DNA of 38,275 nt from Rhodopseudomonas sp. BR0M22 (GCF_010907035.1 NZ_QUMK01000055.1:1-38275), one strand, 5' to 3'. Shown: positions 15,665 to 24,181, counted from the stretch's first letter. Program-made: numbers and translations. The notes: generated from the sequence alone by a model not told the origin.

Positions 15665-16915
15665 TTACTTGGCGACGCCCGCCAGCGACAGCACGGTGTG
15701 CAGCAGCACGTTGGCGCCGGCAGCGCAGTCGGGCTGGGTCGCGTCCTCCAGCTCGTTGTGGCTGATACCGTCTTTGCACGGCACGAAGATCATCGCAGTC
15801 GGAATCTTGGTGTTCAGATTGCAGGCGTCGTGACCGGCGCCGGAGGTGATGTGGCGGTTGGCATAGCCGAGTGCGTTGGCTGCGGCCTCGACCGCTCCGA
15901 CCAGCTTCTGATCGAAATGCGTCGGCTTCTTGCGCCAGACCAGATCGAGCGTAACCTCGACCTTGCGGCGCGGTGCGATCTCGGCGATCGCGGCGCGTAG
16001 CTTCTGATCGAGCTGATCCATGATCGACGCGTCGGCGCTGCGCATATCGATGGTGAAGGCGATCTCGCCGGGAATGACGTTGCGAGACGGCGAGGCGATC
16101 ACCGCTTCGCCGACAGTGCCGACCGCGTTGGGGCCGAGTTCGGTGGCGATCTTCTCGACCGCCAGCACGATTTCCGACAGCGTCGCCAGCGCATCGCGGC
16201 GCAGATGCATCGGGGTCGATCCGGCGTGGCTTTCGAAGCCGGTGATCTTGCCATCGTACCACAGCACGCCCTGACCGTGATCGACCACGCCGATGGTCTT
16301 GCCTTCTGCTTCCAGGATCGGGCCCTGTTCGATGTGCAATTCGATGAAGCCGCTGAACGGCTGAGCGCCGACCGCCTTGTCGCCGCGATAGCCGATGCCG
16401 TCGAGCGCTTCGGCGACGCTGACGCCGGCAGCGTCCTTGCGCGACAGCACGTCGTCGACCGTGAAGTCACCGACAAACGCCGCCGAGCCCATCATCGCCG
16501 GGGCGAAGCGCGAGCCTTCTTCATTGGTCCAGTTGGTGATGCACAGCGGCAGCTCAGTCTCGATGCCGGCGTCGTTCAGGGTGCGGATCACTTCCAGCGC
16601 GGCCAGGGTGCCGAGAATGCCGTCGAACTTGCCGCCGGTCGGCTGGGTGTCGAGGTGCGAACCGAGGCCGATCGGCGGCTTGGTCATGTCGCGACCCTTG
16701 CGAAGCGCGAACATGTTGCCGAGCGTATCGACGCTGACGTCGAGGCCGGCCTTCTCGCACGATGCCCGAAACCAGTCGCGAACCTGCTTGTCCTCGGCCG
16801 AGAGCGTCAGCCGCCTGACGCCGCCCTTCGGCGTGCCGCCGAACTGCGCGGTGGTGTGGATGGTGTCCCACAGCCGCGAGGAATCGATCTGCAGGTTCGA
16901 GGCAGTCTTGGTCAT
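15665..16915 (-). CDS. M20 family Zn-dependent amidohydrolase (N-carbamoyl-amino acid hydrolase/allantoate amidohydrolase type)
   Basis: 416 residues of the M20/hydantoinase-carbamoylase group, which cleaves carbamoyl or ureido groups from amino acids and ureides with two metal ions. Metal ligands are visible: His87 (SHLDT), Asp98 (KFDG), Glu132/Glu133 (TNEEGSRF), His194 (ELHIEQGP) and His386 (GISHNELE). ESHAGSTPMHLRRDA is the conserved dimerisation-domain block. The ATG at 16915 has GGAG five bases upstream. A GTG two codons earlier overlaps that site and was rejected. It is cytoplasmic and 69 bp downstream of lysR in the same direction. The divergent Liv transporter is its likely substrate source. 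Allantoate, beta-ureidopropionate and N-carbamoyl-L-amino acids are all possible. Confidence 0.9.
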   Translation of the reverse strand: MTKTASNLQIDSSRLWDTIHTTAQFGGTPKGGVRRLTLSAEDKQVRDWFRASCEKAGLDVSVDTLGNMFALRKGRDMTKPPIGLGSHLDTQPTGGKFDGILGTLAALEVIRTLNDAGIETELPLCITNWTNEEGSRFAPAMMGSAAFVGDFTVDDVLSRKDAAGVSVAEALDGIGYRGDKAVGAQPFSGFIELHIEQGPILEAEGKTIGVVDHGQGVLWYDGKITGFESHAGSTPMHLRRDALATLSEIVLAVEKIATELGPNAVGTVGEAVIASPSRNVIPGEIAFTIDMRSADASIMDQLDQKLRAAIAEIAPRRKVEVTLDLVWRKKPTHFDQKLVGAVEAAANALGYANRHITSGAGHDACNLNTKIPTAMIFVPCKDGISHNELEDATQPDCAAGANVLLHTVLSLAGVAK

Positions 16916-16984
16916 AGTCACTCCGGGAAGTCAGCGCGGACGCGCGAGGCAGGACGAAAGTGTGTCAACTTGGCCGGGCAGGCG

Positions 16985-17935
16985 TCAACCAATCGCCGGT
17001 TCAACGACGTGAGCAATATCGCGGAGCTGCATTGCAGGATCGGGCATGAAGCCACCGGTATGCGCGATTTCGGCTGCGAGTTCGGCGACGCGCTCGATCG
17101 CTACTGTGTCGGGGGAGGCGAGCCAGCTGGCGGAGAACCGCAGCGGTGAGATCTTCAGATTAGTCTGCAGCAGGTGCAGCCGCCCTTCGGCGAGTTCGTT
17201 CTCGACGATCGCGGTCGGGATCACCGCGATGCCGAGCCCCTCGATCGCCATGTGGATCACCGTGCCGAGCGAGGCCGAAGCGTGCAGGCGGATTGGCGGC
17301 AGCTCCGGCTTGTTGAACAGCGAGCGCACGATCTCGTAAGGCTGCGTCTTGCGTGGGAAGGTGATGATTGGGAATTTTGCCAGATCGTCGACGGTCAGCG
17401 GATCGTGGCCGAGTCCGAGCGTGGGGCTGGCGAGGAAGCCGATCGGATACTCGCACAGAACGCGGCTGCGCACCGTCGACGCCGTCATCGGCCCGAGCAG
17501 GAACGCCAGCTCGATCTCCTGCGCCAGCAACCGCGCGCGCAGGTTCGGCGTGATGTCGACCTCGATCTCCAGCGACAGATTGGGATAGGCGCGGTTCACC
17601 TGTTCGATCAGGCGCGGCAGCCAAGTGTGCACGATGGTTTCGGCGACGCCGAGCCGCAGCACGCCCCGCATGCTCGACTGATCGCTGACCGCGGCCATCA
17701 TCTCGGTGCGCAGCCGGACCAGCTTCTCGGCATAAAGCATCAATTGCCGGCCGCTCGGAGTCGGCGAGGCGACGCGGTGGTCGCGCTGCAGAAGTCTTAC
17801 TCCGAGCTCGCGTTCGAGCTGTGCGATCCGCTGCGAGATCGCCGGCTGCGTGGTGTTGAGCTTGTGCGCGGCGCCGCGGAAGCTGCCCAGCGTCACGACC
17901 CAGATAAATGTCTCGAGCGCTTTGAAGTCCACCAT
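16985..17935 (-). CDS. LysR family transcriptional regulator
   Basis: 316 residues from the ATG at 17935 (N-terminus MVDFKALETF), which has AAGGGAG upstream. The longer frame to 17989 would run over the operator. Residues 1-60 are the winged helix-turn-helix (ALETFIWVVTLGSFRGAA, then TTQPAISQRIAQLERELG). Residues 90-300 are the effector-binding domain. Its gene leads the operon with the M20 hydrolase and the dehydrogenase and is divergent from the DUF1445-Liv operon. LysR proteins typically activate the divergent operon with a small effector and repress themselves. The dyads at 17956-17989 are its probable sites. The effector is probably the transported compound or a breakdown product. Confidence 0.95.
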   Translation of the reverse strand: MVDFKALETFIWVVTLGSFRGAAHKLNTTQPAISQRIAQLERELGVRLLQRDHRVASPTPSGRQLMLYAEKLVRLRTEMMAAVSDQSSMRGVLRLGVAETIVHTWLPRLIEQVNRAYPNLSLEIEVDITPNLRARLLAQEIELAFLLGPMTASTVRSRVLCEYPIGFLASPTLGLGHDPLTVDDLAKFPIITFPRKTQPYEIVRSLFNKPELPPIRLHASASLGTVIHMAIEGLGIAVIPTAIVENELAEGRLHLLQTNLKISPLRFSASWLASPDTVAIERVAELAAEIAHTGGFMPDPAMQLRDIAHVVEPAIG

Positions 17936-17955
17936 CGGTCGACTCCCTTCGGTCG

Positions 17956-17970
17956 ATAAGTCGATCTTAT
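17956..17970. promoter_or_regulatory. LysR box (T-N11-A) in divergent promoter
   Basis: ATAAG-TCGAT-CTTAT is a perfect 15-bp dyad of the T-N11-A type used by LysR regulators. It lies 20 bp before the lysR ATG and about 80 bp before the DUF1445 gene, where a LysR recognition or autoregulatory site is expected. Confidence 0.7.
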
Positions 17971-17989
17971 TGTTTCCGATCAGAAACAA
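17970..17989. promoter_or_regulatory. Second dyad next to the LysR box
   Basis: TTGTTTC (17970-17976), a 6-bp spacer and GAAACAA (17983-17989) form a perfect 7-bp inverted repeat directly abutting the LysR box. It could be the second LysR site or belong to another regulator. The rest of 17936-18051 shows no clear -35/-10 pair. Confidence 0.5.
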
Positions 17990-18051
17990 AGATTAGACAT
18001 TATCTTAGGCTTCGGCTCCACTCCTGTCGAGAGACTAGGCAGGGCGAGTGA

Positions 18052-18870
18052 ATGACTGTTTTTGCGGCAGAGCAGCAGTTCCACGACGCTGAGGCGTCGG
18101 TTCCTTCCCACCAGGCGCGGCTGGCGTATCGCGCTGGACTCGCCCAATCCACCGCCGGAATTGCACCGGGCTGCGTCCAAGGCAATTTGGTGATCCTTCC
18201 GGAAAGGGACGCCGCGGCGTTCCACCGGTTCTGTCAGCTCAATCCCAAGCCGTGTCCGATTATCGGCATGTCCGACGCCGGCAATCCGATGATCCCGGCG
18301 CTCGGCCTGGATCTGGATATTCGCACCGACGTGCCGCGCTACGTGGTCTGGCGCGACGGCGAGGCGGTCGAGGAGCCGACGGATGTCGTCGCGCACTGGC
18401 GCGACGATCTGGTGGCCTTCGTGCTCGGCTGCTCGTTCTCGTTCGAGGAGGCGCTGCTCGCCGACGACATTCCGATCCGCCACATCGACCAGAAGGTGCG
18501 TGTGCCGATGTATCGTACCAACATCCCTTGCGCGCCGGCCGGGCCGTTCGCCGGGCCGATGGTGGTGTCGATGCGGCCGATGAAGCCGAAGGATGCGATC
18601 CGCGCGATCCAGATTACCTCGCGCTTTCCTTCGGTTCACGGCGCGCCGGTACATATCGGCCTGCCGCAATCAATCGGCATCGCCGATATCGATAAGCCGG
18701 ACTATGGCGACCCGGTACGGATCGAACCCGACGAATTACCGGTGTTCTGGGCCTGCGGTGTCACTCCCCAGGCGGTGATCGCCGCCGCCAAAGTCCCGTT
18801 CGCTATCACTCATGCGCCCGGATTGATGCTTGTCACCGACCTGAAGAACAAGCACCTTGCCGTGCTGTAA
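18052..18870 (+). CDS. DUF1445 family putative hydro-lyase/D-glutamate cyclase-like protein
   Basis: 272 residues, full length for the DUF1445 (YcsI/D-glutamate cyclase) family. Recognisable conserved parts are [20 protein letters not shown] (27-46), [45 protein letters not shown] (cysteine motif), [26 protein letters not shown] and the C-terminal GVTPQAV...[12 protein letters not shown]. The mammalian member DGLUCY converts D-glutamate to 5-oxo-D-proline; most bacterial members are untested and often annotated as hydro-lyases. It is the first gene of the operon with the second Liv transporter and faces lysR across the operator. It probably acts on the imported compound or its product. Which reaction it runs is unknown. 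Confidence 0.88.
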   Translation: MTVFAAEQQFHDAEASVPSHQARLAYRAGLAQSTAGIAPGCVQGNLVILPERDAAAFHRFCQLNPKPCPIIGMSDAGNPMIPALGLDLDIRTDVPRYVVWRDGEAVEEPTDVVAHWRDDLVAFVLGCSFSFEEALLADDIPIRHIDQKVRVPMYRTNIPCAPAGPFAGPMVVSMRPMKPKDAIRAIQITSRFPSVHGAPVHIGLPQSIGIADIDKPDYGDPVRIEPDELPVFWACGVTPQAVIAAAKVPFAITHAPGLMLVTDLKNKHLAVL

Positions 18871-18927
18871 CGCCGAACCGAACCTCTGACCGCTTCACTC
18901 CCAACGCTGGTAGCAAAGGAAGACGTC

Positions 18928-20175
18928 ATGAAGATCAATCGCCGTAACCTCGTTCTCGGCAGTGCGGCCAGCGCCGCGCTTCTGCCGTTCGCCACGGCGC
19001 GGGCCGAGACCAAGGAAGTCGTCATCGGTGTGATCTATCCGTTGTCCGGATCGAGTGCCCAGATCGGCGTGGACGCTCAGAAGGCATTCCAGACCGCGGC
19101 CGACATCATCAACAACAAGTACGATTTCGACCTGCCGCTGGCACGGAGCGAGGGGCTGCCGGGCCTCGGCGGCGCCAAGGTGCGACTGGTGTTCGCCGAC
19201 CATCAGGCCGACCCCCAGAAGGGCCGGGCCGAGGCCGAGCGTCTGATCACCCAGGAGAAGGTCTGCGCCATCGTCGGCACTTATCAGAGCTCGGTGGCGG
19301 TGACGGTCAGCCAGGTCTGCGAGCGCTACCAGATCCCGTTCCTGTCGGCCGACAACTCGTCGCCGAGCCTGCATCGCCGCGGCCTCAAATTCTATTTCCG
19401 CGCCGCGCCGCACGACGAGATGTTTTCCAAGGCGATGTTCGACTTCTTCGACGCCGAAAAGAAGAAGGGCAAGAAGATCGAGACGCTGGCGCTGTTCCAC
19501 GAGGACACCATCTTCGGCACCGACTCCTCCAACGCCCAGCTCGCCCTCGCCAAGGAGCGCGGCTACAAGGTGGTCGCCGACATCAAGTACCGCGCCAACT
19601 CGCCTTCGCTCACCGCCGAAGTGCAGCAGCTCAAGGCCGCCGACGCCGACGTGCTGATGCCGTCGAGCTACACCACCGACGGCATCCTGCTGATCCGGAC
19701 CATGGGCGAACTCGGCTACAAGGCCAAGAACATCGTCGCCCAGGACGCCGGCTTCTCCGAGAAGGCACTGTATGACGCGGTCGGCGACAAGATTCCGGGC
19801 GTGATCTCGCGCGGATCGTTCTCGCTCGACCTCGCCAAGAAGCGGCCGATGGTCGGCAAGATCAACGACATGTACAAGGAGAAGTCCGGTAAGGACTTCA
19901 ACGACTACTCGTCGCGGCAGTTCATGGGCCTGATCGTGATGGCCGATGCGATCAATCGCGCCAAGTCGACCGATGGCGAGAAGATCCGCGAAGCGCTGGT
20001 CGCCACCGACATGCCGGGCGATCAGACCATCATGCCGTGGAAGCGCGTCAAGTTCGACGAGAACGGCCAGAACCAGGACGCCGATCCGGTTCTGCTGCAA
20101 TACGTCGACGGCAAGTTCGTCACCATCTTCCCCGAGCAGGCGGCGGTCGCCGACGCGATCTGGCCGATGCCGTAA
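18928..20175 (+). CDS. HAAT transporter solute-binding protein (system 2)
   Basis: 415 residues. The N-terminus MKINRRNLVLGSAASAALL has two arginines before a hydrophobic stretch, so export may be by Tat, although the motif is not perfect. Cleavage is likely after ARA near residue 26. The mature protein begins ETKEVVIGVIYPLSGSSAQIG, the Peripla_BP_6 ligand-binding start, followed by RLVFADHQADPQKGRAEAERLI and IVGTYQSSVAVTVSQ. AAAGGAAG precedes the ATG. It follows the DUF1445 gene by 57 bp and is separated from livH by 170 bp with a palindromic repeat. It differs clearly from the system 1 binding protein, so the two transporters probably have different ligands. Confidence 0.93.
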   Translation: MKINRRNLVLGSAASAALLPFATARAETKEVVIGVIYPLSGSSAQIGVDAQKAFQTAADIINNKYDFDLPLARSEGLPGLGGAKVRLVFADHQADPQKGRAEAERLITQEKVCAIVGTYQSSVAVTVSQVCERYQIPFLSADNSSPSLHRRGLKFYFRAAPHDEMFSKAMFDFFDAEKKKGKKIETLALFHEDTIFGTDSSNAQLALAKERGYKVVADIKYRANSPSLTAEVQQLKAADADVLMPSSYTTDGILLIRTMGELGYKAKNIVAQDAGFSEKALYDAVGDKIPGVISRGSFSLDLAKKRPMVGKINDMYKEKSGKDFNDYSSRQFMGLIVMADAINRAKSTDGEKIREALVATDMPGDQTIMPWKRVKFDENGQNQDADPVLLQYVDGKFVTIFPEQAAVADAIWPMP

Positions 20176-20189
20176 GTAACCTCTCCATT

Positions 20190-20281
20190 CGTCATGGCCG
20201 GGCTTGACCCGGCCATCCACGGACCAGAGCGATGCGCTCGCTTCGAAGACGTGGATGCCCGGGTCAAGCCCGGGCATGACG
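20190..20281. repeat. Palindromic repeat, family C, between binding-protein and permease genes
   Basis: Two 32-bp blocks (20190-20221 and 20250-20281) are inverted repeats of each other with two mismatches. Each block is also a hairpin on its own (CCGGGCTTGACCCGG and CCCGGGTCAAGCCCGGG). The mismatches fall at paired positions and keep each local stem. A half-copy lies at 36998-37028. It occupies most of the gap between the system 2 binding-protein gene and livH. The rest of 20176-20345 holds only the livH ribosome site. Confidence 0.85.
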
Positions 20282-20345
20282 CGGTGGGTGGGGCGAAGCC
20301 GCTCCGTTCATCGAGCTCTCATAACCTGTCTGCGGAGACGCTGAT

Positions 20346-21224
20346 TTGACCACAGCCACCATCATTCAGTCCCTCGCCAGCGGTCTGCTGATGGGACTTC
20401 TGTACGGCTTGGTCGCGGTCGGCCTGGCTCTGATCTTCGGCCTGATGGACGTCACCAACTTCGCCCACGGCGAGTTTCTGATGTTGGCGATGTACATCAC
20501 CTTCTTTCTGTTCGCGTTCTTCGCGATCGATCCGATCCTCGCCGCTCCGCTCGTCGGAGCGGCGATGTTCATATTCGGCGCCGCGATCTACCTCTTGGTC
20601 GTCAGATTTGCGATGCGGGCCAAGGCCAATATCGGCATGGTGCAGATCTTCACGACTTTCGGCCTCGCCATCCTGATGCGCGGCCTCGCGCAGTACTTCT
20701 TCACCCCCGATTATCGCAGCATCAACGTCTCCTGGCTCGGCGGCAGAACGCTGGAGATCGGCGGCGTGTTTCTGCCGGTGCCGCAACTGGTCGGCGCGTT
20801 GGTGTCGATCGCGGCATTCGGCGCATTGTACTTCTTCATGAAGAAGACCGATTTCGGCCGCGCGCTGGAGGCGACCCGCGAGGATGCCGGCGCTGTGGCG
20901 CTGGTCGGAATCGACAAGAACAAGGTGTTCGCACTCGGCTGGGGGCTGGGGTCGGCCCTGATTGGTCTTGCCGGCGCCGTGATGGCGATCTTCTTTTACA
21001 TCTATCCCGACGTCGGCGCCTCGTTCGCTCTGATCGCCTACGTCACCGTGGCACTCGGTGGCTTCGGCAGCGTGTTCGGCGCCTTTGCCGGCGGCATCAT
21101 CGTCGGTCTGGTCGAGGCCACCACCGCGATGATCCTGCCGCCGTCCCTGAAGTCGATCGGCATCTACGCCGTCTATTTGCTGGTTGTGTTCATTCGGCCG
21201 CGCGGCCTGTTCGGATCGATCTGA
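20346..21224 (+). CDS. HAAT ABC transporter permease, LivH-type (system 2)
   Basis: 292 residues, about eight membrane helices. The N-terminal block GLLYGLVAVGLALIFGLMDVTNFAHGEF (17-44) is the LivH signature. The loop ALEATREDAGAVALVGID and the end VVFIRPRGLFGSI also fit the family. The start is TTG at 20346 with GGAGA eight bases before it. The next in-frame ATG is at residue 16, inside the first helix, so the TTG is preferred. Its TGA overlaps the livM ATG by one base (TGATG). Confidence 0.93.
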   Translation: MTTATIIQSLASGLLMGLLYGLVAVGLALIFGLMDVTNFAHGEFLMLAMYITFFLFAFFAIDPILAAPLVGAAMFIFGAAIYLLVVRFAMRAKANIGMVQIFTTFGLAILMRGLAQYFFTPDYRSINVSWLGGRTLEIGGVFLPVPQLVGALVSIAAFGALYFFMKKTDFGRALEATREDAGAVALVGIDKNKVFALGWGLGSALIGLAGAVMAIFFYIYPDVGASFALIAYVTVALGGFGSVFGAFAGGIIVGLVEATTAMILPPSLKSIGIYAVYLLVVFIRPRGLFGSI

Positions 21225-22210
21225 TGGACGAGGCTCATCTCAAACGCCGTCGCCGCGACCTGATCGTCGCCGCACTGCTCGCCGTCGCCGCCGCCTGCGC
21301 GCCGCTGTTCGTCAAGGACGTCTACGTCCAGAACATCATGGTGCTTACCCTGATGTACGCGGCGTTGTCGCAGGCCTGGAACATCCTCGGCGGCTATTGC
21401 GGCCAGATCTCGCTCGGCCACGCGCTGTATTTCGGGCTCGGCGCCTACACCACCGCTCTGTTGTTCACCAAGCTCGGCGTGCTGCCATGGTTCGGTATGA
21501 TCGGCGGCGGGGTCATCTCGGCAGCGATCGCGCTGGCGCTCGGCTATCCGACGTTCCGGCTGCGCGGGCATTACTTCGTGATCGCCACCATCGTCATCGC
21601 CGAGATCGGCTTCCTGTTGTTCCACAACTGGGACTGGGCCGGGGCGGCGCTCGGCATCGACATTCCGGTGCGCGGCGACAGTTGGGCCAAGTTCCAGTTC
21701 GCCCGCAGCAAGCTGCCTTATTACTATTTCGCGCTGGTGTTCTGTTGTCTGGCCTGGCTGATCACCTGGTGGCTGCAGGATTCGAAGTGGGGATATTGGT
21801 GGCGCGCCGTCAAGGACAACCCCGAAGCGGCCGAAAGTCTCGGCGTGGTGGTGTTCAATTCGAAGATGGGCGCCGCGGCAGTGTCGGCGTTCCTGACCGC
21901 GATCGGCGGCGCGTTCTACGCGATGTTCGTGTCCTACATCGATCCTGAAAGCGTGATGACCTTCCAGTTCTCGCTGCTGATGGCGCTGCCTGCGGTGCTC
22001 GGCGGCATCGGCACGCTGTGGGGGCCGGTGCTCGGCGCCGCAATCCTGATCCCGCTCACCGAGCTGACGCGGTCGTTCGTCGGCGGCTCGGGGCGCGGCG
22101 TCGATCTGATCCTGTATGGCAGTGTGATCGTGCTGATCTCGTTGGCGCGGCCGGAAGGTCTGCTCGGGCTGTTCTCGCGGCGTCCTGCCTCGAAGGGAGC
22201 GCCGCAATGA
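21224..22210 (+). CDS. HAAT ABC transporter permease, LivM-type (system 2)
   Basis: 328 residues with a basic N-terminus (HLKRRRRDL) and about eight to ten membrane helices. LGGYCGQISLGHALYFGLGAYT (about 53-74) is the LivM signature and YPTFRLRGHYFVIATIVIAEIG the ATPase-contact region. KDNPEAAESLGV and PEGLLGLFSRRP are conserved. It starts inside the livH stop and its own stop overlaps the livG start (ATGA), so translation is coupled. Confidence 0.93.
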   Translation: MDEAHLKRRRRDLIVAALLAVAAACAPLFVKDVYVQNIMVLTLMYAALSQAWNILGGYCGQISLGHALYFGLGAYTTALLFTKLGVLPWFGMIGGGVISAAIALALGYPTFRLRGHYFVIATIVIAEIGFLLFHNWDWAGAALGIDIPVRGDSWAKFQFARSKLPYYYFALVFCCLAWLITWWLQDSKWGYWWRAVKDNPEAAESLGVVVFNSKMGAAAVSAFLTAIGGAFYAMFVSYIDPESVMTFQFSLLMALPAVLGGIGTLWGPVLGAAILIPLTELTRSFVGGSGRGVDLILYGSVIVLISLARPEGLLGLFSRRPASKGAPQ

Positions 22211-22941
22211 CGACGCCTCTGCTCGGGACCCGTGGCGTCTGGCAACGCTTCGGCGGTCTGGTCGCCAATTCCGATGTCTCGATCTCGGTGCAGCGCGGCG
22301 AGATCGTCGGCCTGATCGGACCGAACGGCGCCGGCAAGTCGACGCTGTTCAACCTGATCGCCGGTGTGCTGCCGCCGACCCAGGGCTCGATCATTTTCGA
22401 CGGCGAGGACGTCACCAAGCTGCCGGCGACCGCGCGCTGTGCCCGCGGTATCGGCCGCACCTTCCAGGTGGTGAAGAGCTTCGAATCGATGAGCGTGATC
22501 GACAATGTCATCGTCGGCGCGTTGATCCGCACTACGGTGATGCGCGAGGCCCGGCGCAAGGCGCACGAGGTGCTGGCGTTCTGCGGCCTCGACGCCCGCA
22601 CCGATGTGTTGGCGAGCCAACTCATTCCATCGGAAAAGCGCCGGCTCGAAGTGGCGCGGGCGCTCGCCACCGAGCCCAAGCTGCTGCTGCTCGACGAGGT
22701 GCTGACCGGCCTGACGCCGACCGAGGCCGAGAAGGGCGTCGAGCTGGTGCGCCGGGTCCGCGATGCCGGTGTCACCGTGCTGATGGTCGAACACGTCATG
22801 GAAATCGTGATGCCGCTGGTCGACCGCGCCATCGTGCTCGATCTCGGCAAGGTGCTCACCGAAGGCAAGCCGGCCGACGTGGTGCGCGACCCGAAAGTCA
22901 TTACCGCTTACCTTGGGGATCGTCATGCTGTCGGTGCGTGA
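22207..22941 (+). CDS. HAAT ABC transporter ATPase, LivG-type (system 2)
   Basis: 244 residues. Walker A GPNGAGKST, Q-loop in GIGRTFQVVKSFESM, Walker B LLLLDEVLTGL and H-loop MVEHVME are visible. The signature segment reads SQLIPSEKRRLEVARAL, so LSxGE is replaced by LIPSE, a degenerate form in a protein whose other motifs are intact. The Walker B tail is DEVLTGL, not DEPxxGL, as in many LivG proteins of this type. It starts at ATG 22207 inside the livM stop; the longer open frame upstream is a shadow of livM. It pairs with LivF, whose gene overlaps its end by 17 bp. Confidence 0.93.
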   Translation: MTTPLLGTRGVWQRFGGLVANSDVSISVQRGEIVGLIGPNGAGKSTLFNLIAGVLPPTQGSIIFDGEDVTKLPATARCARGIGRTFQVVKSFESMSVIDNVIVGALIRTTVMREARRKAHEVLAFCGLDARTDVLASQLIPSEKRRLEVARALATEPKLLLLDEVLTGLTPTEAEKGVELVRRVRDAGVTVLMVEHVMEIVMPLVDRAIVLDLGKVLTEGKPADVVRDPKVITAYLGDRHAVGA

Positions 22942-23629
22942 GGTCACCACCGCCTATAAGGGGCTGGTCGCGATTTCAGAGGTCTCGATCGAGGTCGAGA
23001 AGGGCGAGATCGTCTGCGTTGCCGGCGCCAACGGCGCAGGCAAGTCGACGCTGCTCAAATCGATCGCCGGTGCCGAGCGGATCCGCTCCGGACAGGTGTT
23101 GTTCGACGGCGAGCGGCTCGACGGCGTGGCGCAGCATCTGATCACGGCGCGCGGCGTCGCCTACGTGCCGGAGAACCGCCGGCTGTTTCCGCGCCTGTCG
23201 GTGCACGACAATCTGCGGCTCGGCAGCTATCTGTATCGCCGTAAGCCCGATCGCGAACAGCCGCTGGAGTTCGTGTTCAGCCTGTTTCCGCGGCTGCAGG
23301 AGCGGCTGGAGCAGCGCGCCGAGACGCTGTCCGGCGGCGAGCAGCAGATGCTGGCGATCGGCCGGGCGCTGATGACCAGGCCGCGGCTGTTGATGCTGGA
23401 CGAGCCGTCGCAGGGCATCATGCCTAAGCTCGTCAGCGAGATCTTCCAGTCGGTGAAAAAGATCCGCGACGCCGGCATGACCGTGCTGATCGTGGAACAG
23501 CGCATGGCCGAATGCCTCGAGATCGCCGACCGCGCCTACATCCTGCAGACCGGCCGGGTACAGATGCAGGGCGGAGCCGCCGAGCTGATGGACAACCCGG
23601 ACGTCAGGAAGGCGTATCTGGGGTTGTGA
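22925..23629 (+). CDS. HAAT ABC transporter ATPase, LivF-type (system 2)
   Basis: 234 residues from ATG 22925 (N-terminus MLSVREVTTAYKG), with GGGGA upstream inside livG. An upstream TTG would add four residues and is less likely. Walker A GANGAGKST, the canonical signature LSGGEQQML, Walker B LLMLDEPSQGI and IVEQRM at the H-loop (Gln in place of His, as usual in LivF) are all seen. It ends with the typical DNPDVRKAYLGL. It is the last transporter gene. The toxin-antitoxin pair begins 42 bp later. Confidence 0.94.
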   Translation: MLSVREVTTAYKGLVAISEVSIEVEKGEIVCVAGANGAGKSTLLKSIAGAERIRSGQVLFDGERLDGVAQHLITARGVAYVPENRRLFPRLSVHDNLRLGSYLYRRKPDREQPLEFVFSLFPRLQERLEQRAETLSGGEQQMLAIGRALMTRPRLLMLDEPSQGIMPKLVSEIFQSVKKIRDAGMTVLIVEQRMAECLEIADRAYILQTGRVQMQGGAAELMDNPDVRKAYLGL

Positions 23630-23636
23630 AAGCTGG

Positions 23637-23665
23637 TTCTCACAGCTCGTGTGGCGTGGTACACT
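23637..23665 (+). promoter_or_regulatory. Candidate promoter of the toxin-antitoxin pair (leaderless)
   Basis: TTCTCA (23637-23642) and TACACT (23660-23665) have the ideal 17-bp spacing and each match 4/6 of the sigma-70 consensus. The antitoxin ATG at 23672 is 6 bp past the -10, so transcription would begin at the start codon. No Shine-Dalgarno sequence precedes it. Together these suggest a leaderless mRNA independent of the Liv operon. Confidence 0.45.
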
Positions 23666-23671
23666 GTTCCC

Positions 23672-23869
23672 ATGAGCATCGAGGACATCGAGAAGGCAGT
23701 CGAGCAGCTTCCGGCCGACCAACTCGCGCGGTTTCGCGCTTGGTTCGCGGCTTTTGATGCTGCGCGTTTCGACGAGCGGATCGCGCGAGACGCTGCTGGA
23801 GGACGGTTGGACGACTTGGCGGCAGACGCCATTGCCGAACATCGGGGCGGCGGCTCGCGAGAGCTGTGA
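23672..23869 (+). CDS. Small antitoxin-like protein (type II TA)
   Basis: 65 residues, N-terminus MSIEDIEKAVEQLPADQLARFRAWF, then a charged C-terminus. It is mostly helical and acidic. This is the pattern of the short antitoxins that precede RelE/ParE-fold toxins: a helical N-terminal part, then a tail that wraps the toxin. It has no obvious DNA-binding domain that I can name. The stop overlaps the toxin GTG by four bases (GTGA), the usual coupling of antitoxin before toxin. The open frame extends upstream to 23651, but ATG 23672 gives the family-like start. Confidence 0.75.
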   Translation: MSIEDIEKAVEQLPADQLARFRAWFAAFDAARFDERIARDAAGGRLDDLAADAIAEHRGGGSREL

Positions 23870-24120
23870 GGCATTTTGCCGGCTCCCGATTTTGGACGGC
23901 TTATCGGGCGTTGCCCCAGCCGATCCGCGCTCTCGCCGACAAGAACTTTGCGCTGTTGAAGGCCGATGCCAGTCATCCATCGCTGCATTTCAAGAAAGTC
24001 GGCAATCTGTATTCGGTGAGGGTTGGCCTTGGTTACCGGGCGCTTGCTGTGCCGGTGGACGAGGGGCTGTTGTGGTTCTGGATTGGCAGCCACGCCGACT
24101 ATGATGCGATGCTCCGATGA
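23866..24120 (+). CDS. RelE/ParE-superfamily toxin
   Basis: 84 residues starting at GTG 23866. The features are those of the RelE/ParE fold: an N-terminal helical pair (FWTAYRALPQPIRALADKNFALLKAD), then HPSLHFKKVGNLYSVRVGLGYRALAV and LLWFWIGSHADYDAML, the beta-strand core and C-terminal IGSHxxYD motif seen in ParE-like toxins. The conserved Arg in YRALAV and the His in GSH are present, so it is probably functional. The family acts either by cutting mRNA on the ribosome or by poisoning gyrase; which applies cannot be told here. It lies between livF and the hydroxypyruvate isomerase-like gene, probably as a later insertion in the operon. Confidence 0.82.
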   Translation: MRHFAGSRFWTAYRALPQPIRALADKNFALLKADASHPSLHFKKVGNLYSVRVGLGYRALAVPVDEGLLWFWIGSHADYDAMLR

Positions 24121-24181
24121 TGACAGCGCTGCATCAAGTTCGAGTCCGCTAAAGTCAGGTGTCTCCCGAGGATGTCATCCG

